Assembly: GCA_031275825.1 (NCBI GenBank)
Contig: JAISOH010000119.1
Span: 1 to 39,132 of the forward strand
Reading direction: 5' to 3'
DNA length: 39,132 nucleotides
From: Prevotellaceae bacterium
GTDB lineage: Bacteria > Bacteroidota > Bacteroidia > Bacteroidales > UBA932
The position numbers and the translations under genes are program-made. Below, one piece after another: positions 35,467 through 39,132 of the stretch. Within the stretch, counting starts at the first letter, position 1; every line of letters begins with the position of its first letter. Under the pieces are notes generated by a model, which ran no database searches, was not told the origin of the DNA, and saw only the letters and a list, made by a program, of their open reading frames with translations.

Positions 35467-35868
35467 TTAATTGTTATGCTGCACTTCTGCTACCCTCAAA
35501 ACAGTAATCATCGGGAAATGATTGCAGGCGGGCGGCTTCATGTCGCCTTTCAGCTTATCAACCTTTGCAAAAATATCATTGACAGTTTTGTCGCCAATTT
35601 CGGCCTGAATAACGGTGTCGATAACTTCCTGCGGGATTTGCGCCCAAAGTTTGCTTCCGTCTTCCTTTTCCTGTTTTTCGTACAGGTATTGTTTATAAAC
35701 GGACAGCATCCCCTGACTTTTCAACCAGTGAAAAGCCGCGCGGGTTTTCAGCGTATCGCAGGCATACTTGTCCATTTCGATATGAGCAACAGGAGTGTAA
35801 CCCGCCCGAATGAAGCCTTCGGACAAGCCGCCGGCACCGGCGAATAAATCTATAAAATTCAATGCCAT
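35467..35868 (-). pseudogene. Truncated m5C DNA methyltransferase (N-terminal part only)
   Basis: The N-terminus is a clear cytosine-5 methyltransferase: FIDLFAGAGGLSEGF (motif I, residues 5-19), HIEMDKYACDTLKTRAA (motif II), and the helical insert up to FAKVDKLKGDMK. In intact relatives the next text is VDLIIGGPPCQ, the catalytic motif IV. Here it changes at about 35535 into PPACNHFPMITVLR and stops at 35467. All catalytic motifs (IV, VI, VIII, X) are missing, about 280 codons, so no methylation is possible. A good -7 box lies 24 nt ahead of the ATG, and the 5' part may still serve as the leader of the operon. Confidence 0.75.
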
Positions 35869-35891
35869 ACTTTTATGTAAATTTTTCCGCG

Positions 35892-35899
35892 CAAAATTA
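35892..35899 (-). promoter_or_regulatory. -7 box of the defence operon (TAATTTTG)
   Basis: This exact TAnnTTTG match on the minus strand is 24 nt before the ATG of the truncated methyltransferase. Transcription would begin near 35885 and could run through all downstream genes to 29247, which are packed with overlaps or gaps of at most 16 nt. No good -33 element was seen. Confidence 0.5.
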
Positions 35900-35996
35900 C
35901 AACTTTTTTCGAGAAAATGGTTGTTTTCTTATTCTTTTTGATATTTATTTATCTTCATTTTTAGAAACTTGCTTGTAATGAATGATTTGTATAATA

Positions 35997-36313
35997 TTAT
36001 CTATTTTTCTTTGTGTAATTGCCGTGCGCTTGCCGTGCGAGCAGTCCGGCATTTAAAAATCTTGCAATTTGCTTATTTGCGGTGCTTTGGCTTCGCCCAA
36101 ACTGCTCACGCTCGGCAAAACTCAAACAAGTTTGGTTATGCTCTCGCTTAATCGCAGTTTTCGGGAATTTGTAATTGCGCAGCAATTTCAATGTATTTGG
36201 CGCGGTCGAATTGGGCGGGTAAAGCATCGAAAACTTTTGCAGCGTGCTGAACAAGAATTTTAACCATTTCCAAAGCGGTGTTAAAATCAGTATCGCTGCA
36301 AATCAAAAGCGTT
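35997..36313 (-). pseudogene. C-terminal remnant of a mobile-element DUF3987-like (helicase/primase-type) protein
   Basis: Reading leftwards: DTDFNTALEMVKILVQHAAK and FDRAKYIEIAAQLQIPEN in one frame (stop TAA at 36148), then STANKQIARFLNAGLLARQA and HGNYTKKNR in the next frame (stop at 35997). Joined, these give a normal C-terminal winged-helix: YIEIAAQLQIPEN-STANKQIARFLNAGLL. Between them sits a 70-bp insert (36087-36156). The N-terminal bulk of the protein is missing; the remnant begins at a short C-rich repeat at about 36313. Such C-termini belong to DUF3987-type proteins in Bacteroidota mobile elements (from memory). Not functional. Confidence 0.5.
36087..36156. repeat. 70-bp palindromic insertion inside the winged-helix remnant
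   Basis: Removing 36087-36156 restores the reading frame and a continuous helix-turn-helix sequence (IPEN/STANKQ), so this is an insertion of 70 bp. On the minus strand it contains CCAAAC (36132-36137 region) pairing with GTTTGG (36096-36101 region) and GCGAG/CTCGC ends. It looks like a non-autonomous dispersed repeat. The words GAGC, CGTGAGCAGTTTGG and GCGAAG resemble other short palindromic repeats in the window (for example TGCGCTCGCAGTTAGC at 6641-6656). Confidence 0.6.
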
Positions 36314-36805
36314 GCACCTCTCCCCCCCCTCCTCTCTCCACAAGAAAGAGGGCGCATTAACCGCAACACTTTTAAAATCATTGCGATACGGAATGTAATC
36401 AGCCCTAAACTCGGCGTACAAGCACGCCTGTTGGTCTTGCTCGGTTTTACACACAATCACGCCGTTTTCTACAAAACTCATCGCGGCTACAATTAGAATG
36501 TAGTCCGCACCATCGGAAACGGTCAATATTTTATTTTTCGGAACGCCTGACCATTTTGCTACATTGGCAATGTAGTTTTCTGTATTGTTTTCAATCGGCG
36601 GCACCCATCGGGTTATTATTTTTTCGATAGTATTCCAACCTCTCGAAAGATAGGTTGCAAGCGTTATAAACGCGGCGCTATAACCGTATTCAATAGTTGA
36701 AAAAGTTTTGAAAGATATATCTTTCCCTTTGATTTCACCTTGAAAAACATCGGCGTTGTGCCGAATGTTTAAAGGGTTGTTGTTGCGTAGTCCTCTCGGT
36801 TTCAT
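36287..36805 (-). CDS. Phage-type peptidoglycan hydrolase / structural protein P5-like
   Basis: The 172-aa protein starts MKPRGLRNNNPLNIRHNAD, the signature of small phage lysozyme-like proteins often annotated as structural protein P5, followed by FKTFSTIEYGYSAAFITLAT (about 34-53), GWNTIEKIITRWVPP and ENNTENYIANVAKWSGV. It would cut the cell wall during virion entry or lysis. The C-terminal ~20 residues (NAPSFLWREEGGERCNAFDLQ) run through a C-rich/GAGAGG hairpin repeat and into the DUF3987 remnant, so the true end was probably lost or altered. The start overlaps the holin-like gene by 4 bp, a normal lysis-cassette arrangement. Confidence 0.7.
   Translation of the reverse strand: MKPRGLRNNNPLNIRHNADVFQGEIKGKDISFKTFSTIEYGYSAAFITLATYLSRGWNTIEKIITRWVPPIENNTENYIANVAKWSGVPKNKILTVSDGADYILIVAAMSFVENGVIVCKTEQDQQACLYAEFRADYIPYRNDFKSVAVNAPSFLWREEGGERCNAFDLQRY
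36312..36360. repeat. Short C-rich CCTCTC / GAGAGG hairpin repeat at a gene junction
   Basis: The plus strand reads CACCTCTCCCCCCCCTCCTC TCTCC then ACAAGAAAGAGGG; a stem CCTCTCT/AGAGGG can form. This resembles the widespread CCCTCTCC-TTGTGGAGAGGG dispersed repeat. It separates the phage hydrolase 3' end from the DUF3987 remnant. Confidence 0.45.
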
Positions 36806-37140
36806 AGTTGTTCCTCCTGTTTTTGGGTGTTTAGGAACTCGACAAGCGATTTGATTTCTTCCCTGTTTTCAAAAAGTTTTTGCAGGGCTTTTTGCACTTC
36901 TTCAACGCTCTTTTCACTTTGTTTGAGGTTTTCAAACACGGATTTTGCTTCTACGGCAATTATACCGATTGCGCCGAAAACAGTAAAATACGGCATTTTA
37001 AAAATGACACTTGCCGCAATATCGGCAATGGAAAGCATCATCATCAAGCCAAAATAACTTGTTAATTTGGTGATTGTACGGCGGTAGCCGAAACTTGTAC
37101 GGACTATTTTCAGGCGTTTTGCGCGTTTCACTCCGAAAAA
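36802..37140 (-). pseudogene. Phage holin, 5'-truncated
   Basis: The readable protein includes DLFFGVKRAKRLK, RTSFGYRRTITKLTSYFGLM, two membrane stretches (LMMMLSIADIAASVIF and FTVFGAIGIIAVEAKSV) and a helical tail KSVEEVQKALQKLFENREE. This matches the second half of toxin-secretion/phage-lysis holins, whose first membrane helix normally precedes the basic DLxxGxxxA segment. That helix is missing. The frame is open to 37170 with a possible TTG start, but the sequence there (37146-37180) is a perfect terminator hairpin of the gene upstream, so the junction lies at about 37145-37150. It overlaps the hydrolase gene by 4 bp. Confidence 0.55.
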
Positions 37141-37145
37141 CAGGT

Positions 37146-37180
37146 CAAAAAAACAGCGATAAACTTTCAAATTTATCGCT
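37146..37180 (-). terminator. Intrinsic terminator after the UDG-like gene
   Basis: On the minus strand AGCGATAAA (37172-37180) pairs 9/9 with TTTATCGCT (37155-37163) over an 8-nt loop and is followed by G and seven T (37147-37154). It lies 22 nt past the stop at 37203 and runs into the truncated holin. Confidence 0.75.
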
Positions 37181-37202
37181 GCCCTATTTTTATTTTACTT
37201 TT

Positions 37203-37903
37203 TTATTGCTTTACCACACATTTATACAACACATCATTTACATTGCAGTTTATTTCCTTGACGCACAGCATATCCGACAAACTAAACAAACTGTATTCGT
37301 GAATGAAATACAAAAACTCGCCGGCAGAACTTGAAGGGTGGTAAATGCTGTATGCAGGCATTTTTTTGTTATCTACTTGATAATAATAGAATTTTCCGTT
37401 TGCGCCATCTAAAATATCAAAATCTGCCCACTCGCCATTTTGTGGCAATCTGTCCCATAAACGCGTTCCCCACACAATTATCAAATCGGGTTTATACTTT
37501 TTAAGAACCTCAAAAAATGCTGTTTCACTGTCGGCAAATTCCTGTTCGGAAGGAGAGACACGCAGCGCATCGGTGCTTGATTGAACATAATTATAAAAAA
37601 CAACAGATTGCAAAAAATCAATAAACGTTTCAGCATCAACTTGTTCGTTGTGCAAAATATTTACAAATCTCGTGAAAGTATTCAGCCATGACTCAAATGC
37701 ACCGTCGCCCTGTTTGTAATTTATCAAAGCATTGACAACCCGAGTTGTAAACTCACGACATTGGGTATCGGTTATGCACAAATCGCCACATTGGTCGCAA
37801 CCTCCGCAAATATGACTTTCGCCCAAAACAAAAATTTTCTTTCCGTTAAACCCTTGACTGAAATAATTTTTGCCAACAAATGGCTTAAAAAAACGTGTTC
37901 CAT
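37203..37903 (-). pseudogene. Uracil-DNA-glycosylase-like protein, out of frame after a poly-T tract
   Basis: From about 37886 to the stop at 37203 the frame encodes KPFVGKNYF, GKKIFVLGESHICGGCDQCG, then QCREFTTRVVNALINYKQG, KPDLIIVWGTRLWDRLP and YSIYHPSSSAGEF. The LGESH start, the IVWG strand and the HPSSS loop resemble UDG-superfamily motifs, and CGGCDQCGDLC could bind metal. The only good ATG (37901-37903) is in another frame: ATG-GAA-CAC-GTT followed by a run of seven T in total (A7 on the plus strand, 37887-37893). With eight T the protein would begin MEHVFFKPFVGKNYF, as the family pattern suggests. So it is either a frameshifted pseudogene, a phase-variable gene or a sequencing error. 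Confidence 0.6.
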
Positions 37904-37920
37904 ATTTTCTTTTTTGATTG

Positions 37921-37928
37921 CAAAATTA
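37921..37928 (-). promoter_or_regulatory. -7 box of the UDG-like gene (TAATTTTG)
   Basis: This exact TAnnTTTG match on the minus strand lies 17 nt before the ATG at 37901-37903. It supports that ATG as the original start. Confidence 0.5.
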
Positions 37929-37957
37929 CTATTTTATTTTGAATTATGGCTTTTTTA

Positions 37958-38438
37958 TTAACGATATGAAAAATAATTTGTTGCTTTCTCTGCCTTGTTT
38001 TGCAGCCAAACCTGATTATCACGAATGAAAGTTGGCTCAACAAGAATGCCCTGCCCGTTGAAAAAATGTTTGATTTCGCGGTTGAAGTAGCGTTTGACAA
38101 GGTAAAAATTATCGGCTGCGAAATTGATTGAAAGCGGCAGGCACGCGACCGTGAAAATAGGTGTAAATCAAATGCCTAATGTAGTTTATTGCAAATCGCG
38201 GCGTGTTGGTAAGATTGATTGTTGCTGTGTATTTGTTGCCCTTACATTCGGTTTCTTCATTTACAAAAGAACAATAAAGAAATTTACAGTCAGAAAGCGC
38301 ATCGGCGTTTTCCTCCCATAAAACGGGCAATTCGTCCTTAAAAACAATGTTTGGACGGGTTTTCTCTACCTTTTCAGAATACAGATTGATTGTTACCGTT
38401 TCCGTTGGTAATTTGAATGATAGTAAGTTGAACTGCAT
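37958..38438 (-). pseudogene. Unrecognised protein, frameshifted; possible N-terminal part of a larger (Argonaute-like?) protein
   Basis: The first frame (ATG at 38436-38438, to the TAA at 38109) gives MQFNLLSFKLPTETVTINLY ... TATINLTNTPRFAINYIRHL and IYTYFHGRVP. After a shift at about 38130-38140 the next frame continues with LSINFAADNFYLVKRYFNRE, IKHFFNGQGILVEPTFIRDN and ends KATNYFSYR-stop at 37958. Joined length is about 160 residues. There is no membrane segment or signal. Fold and order (beta-rich start, then FxGRVxxxxxF and a VxPTFIxDxxVWLxxK segment) remind me of the N-terminal domain of some Bacteroidota Argonautes, but I cannot confirm it. If that is right, the MID and PIWI parts were deleted. 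Confidence 0.4.
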
Positions 38439-38527
38439 CGTTTTATTTACATTTTGCTTTTTATTTATTGATATTCAATCATTTATCTCGTAAATTACGA
38501 AAAAGGCACTTTTTATTTTGCACGCTT

Positions 38528-38564
38528 TGCGGGGTCGTTGCGGGCAATGCGGGCTTTTTGCGGG
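38528..38564. repeat. Four TGCGGG units in a short G-rich stretch
   Basis: TGCGGG occurs at 38528, 38539, 38548 and 38559 just past the stop of the next gene, in DNA that is otherwise AT-rich. The spacing is uneven (11, 9, 11). Confidence 0.4.
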
Positions 38565-38565
38565 C

Positions 38566-39132
38566 TTATGGAAATTCATAATAAGTTCCTACACTTGCAC
38601 CTGAAATTTTGAATATATCAAATTCTTCCACCAACTCTTTTAATTCATAAGTTGCTGTCCTGTTTGATATACTATTGATTTCTTGGTACTCCTTATTTGT
38701 GATTTTTCCCTTTTCTTTCACATACAGCACTGCTTTTATTTGCCTTTCGTTCAGCCCTAACTCTTTCAATGATTCTTCGTTAATCACATCTTTGCGAAAA
38801 ACTACCCAAAAACCCGAACTTGCATAATAATACAGCGGTTGCGGTAAACCTGCCTTTGCGCATTGCTCGTTCATTTTGCGAATGCCGCGCCCCCACGCTT
38901 CAATGTAACCGATACGGAAAAAGGCGTTGGAAATATCGGGGTTGTGCGGAATGGACGAGTGTTTTTCCTGCAAGGTGTCAATCGTCCAATTTTCAGGAAG
39001 TTGCCCGAAGTTCCAAATCATAATCTTGTCTTTATAAACGCTGATTTGAATGGGTGTGCCACCTGTGTAATCCTTATGTGCAACGGCGTTATGAATTGCC
39101 TCGCGAACTGCCTCATAGGGATATTCATAAGT
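38566..39132 (-). CDS. AlbA/HATPase-type ATP-binding transcriptional regulator, C-terminal part (5' end outside window)
   Basis: The frame is open from the window edge (189 codons). It starts with YEAVREAIHNAVAHKDYTGG (the HATPase_c_4 / RecG-like C-terminal region with N and D in the ATP-binding helix), then IQISVYKDKIMIWNFGQLPE, NPDISNAFFRIGYIEAWGRG and IRKMNEQCAKAGLPQP. These are typical of RNA-binding/AlbA_2 regulators. The C-terminal winged helix (about 125-189) has NERQIKAVLYVKEKGKITNKEYQ. An internal Met at 39019-39021 could mimic a start but the domain begins before it. Such proteins often regulate neighbouring mobile or stress genes. It stands apart from the downstream genes by about 130 nt. 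Confidence 0.8.
   Translation of the reverse strand, partial: TYEYPYEAVREAIHNAVAHKDYTGGTPIQISVYKDKIMIWNFGQLPENWTIDTLQEKHSSIPHNPDISNAFFRIGYIEAWGRGIRKMNEQCAKAGLPQPLYYYASSGFWVVFRKDVINEESLKELGLNERQIKAVLYVKEKGKITNKEYQEINSISNRTATYELKELVEEFDIFKISGASVGTYYEFP

Noticed and set aside
35997..36254. Independent 85-aa gene
   Set aside because: Only its second half is protein-like, and it joins exactly with the neighbouring frame once the 70-bp insert is removed.
37141..37170. TTG start of the holin at 37168-37170
   Set aside because: This codon lies in the loop of the terminator hairpin of the upstream gene, and the usual first membrane helix is missing.
29247..39132. CRISPR array within the defence island
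   Set aside because: No direct repeats with regular spacing are present; the only short repeat cluster (TGCGGG) is irregular and only 37 bp long.

Overview
The window is an AT-rich chromosomal segment of a member of the Bacteroidota, most likely of the Bacteroidales type. The signs are TAnnTTTG -7 boxes ahead of many genes (several with an upstream TTTG), few Shine-Dalgarno sequences, many SPII lipoproteins, a TonB receptor with a carboxypeptidase-regulatory-like N-terminal domain, and the gene order zapA - structured RNA - rny. No rRNA, tRNA, CRISPR array or intact insertion sequence was seen.

Layout. 1-2170 (minus) is a decayed patch: the start of a HlyD-type export adaptor, preceded by the C-terminal end of a radical-SAM/SPASM peptide maturase that is joined in frame to a broken type VI secretion (T6SS) cell-wall effector, itself preceded by a frameshifted Hcp/TssD gene. 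2247-12289 is mostly housekeeping: an AmpG-like muropeptide transporter with a large periplasmic insert, metG, hflX, a prolyl-oligopeptidase lipoprotein and an NlpC/P60 lipoprotein. 12867-18531 is an outer-membrane block: a beta-helix lipoprotein, a TonB-dependent receptor and a second lipoprotein. 18713-22996 holds a DUF4105 protein, a 121-bp imperfect palindrome and a compact three-gene cassette (TerB-like, four-pass coiled-coil membrane protein, vWA-like lipoprotein). 23080-28773 is core again: an M23 peptidase, a zapB-like/zapA pair, a 6S-like RNA, rny and a DHA2-type MFS exporter.

28837-39132 (all minus) is a defence and mobile island. Its centre is an operon of overlapping genes: truncated m5C methyltransferase, small acidic protein, HNH endonuclease, long prokaryotic Argonaute without recognisable catalytic aspartates, two-TM membrane protein, putative restriction endonuclease, N4/N6 DNA methyltransferase, and a 5'-truncated, frameshifted AIPR abortive-infection remnant that begins inside the methyltransferase stop region. 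The inactive Argonaute coupled to a membrane partner fits the long-B pAgo plan, in which Argonaute senses invading nucleic acid and an associated membrane protein acts as toxic effector (inferred from architecture). Upstream lie prophage and mobile-element remnants (DUF3987-like C-terminus interrupted by a 70-bp palindromic insert, a phage peptidoglycan hydrolase, a 5'-truncated holin), a uracil-DNA-glycosylase-like gene put out of frame by a poly-T tract just after its start codon, a second frameshifted gene of unknown function, and the C-terminal part of an AlbA/HATPase-type regulator that runs off the window.

The most interesting parts are the Argonaute/membrane-protein operon embedded in restriction-modification genes, the TerB-TM-vWA cassette, and the T6SS-effector::SPASM chimera.
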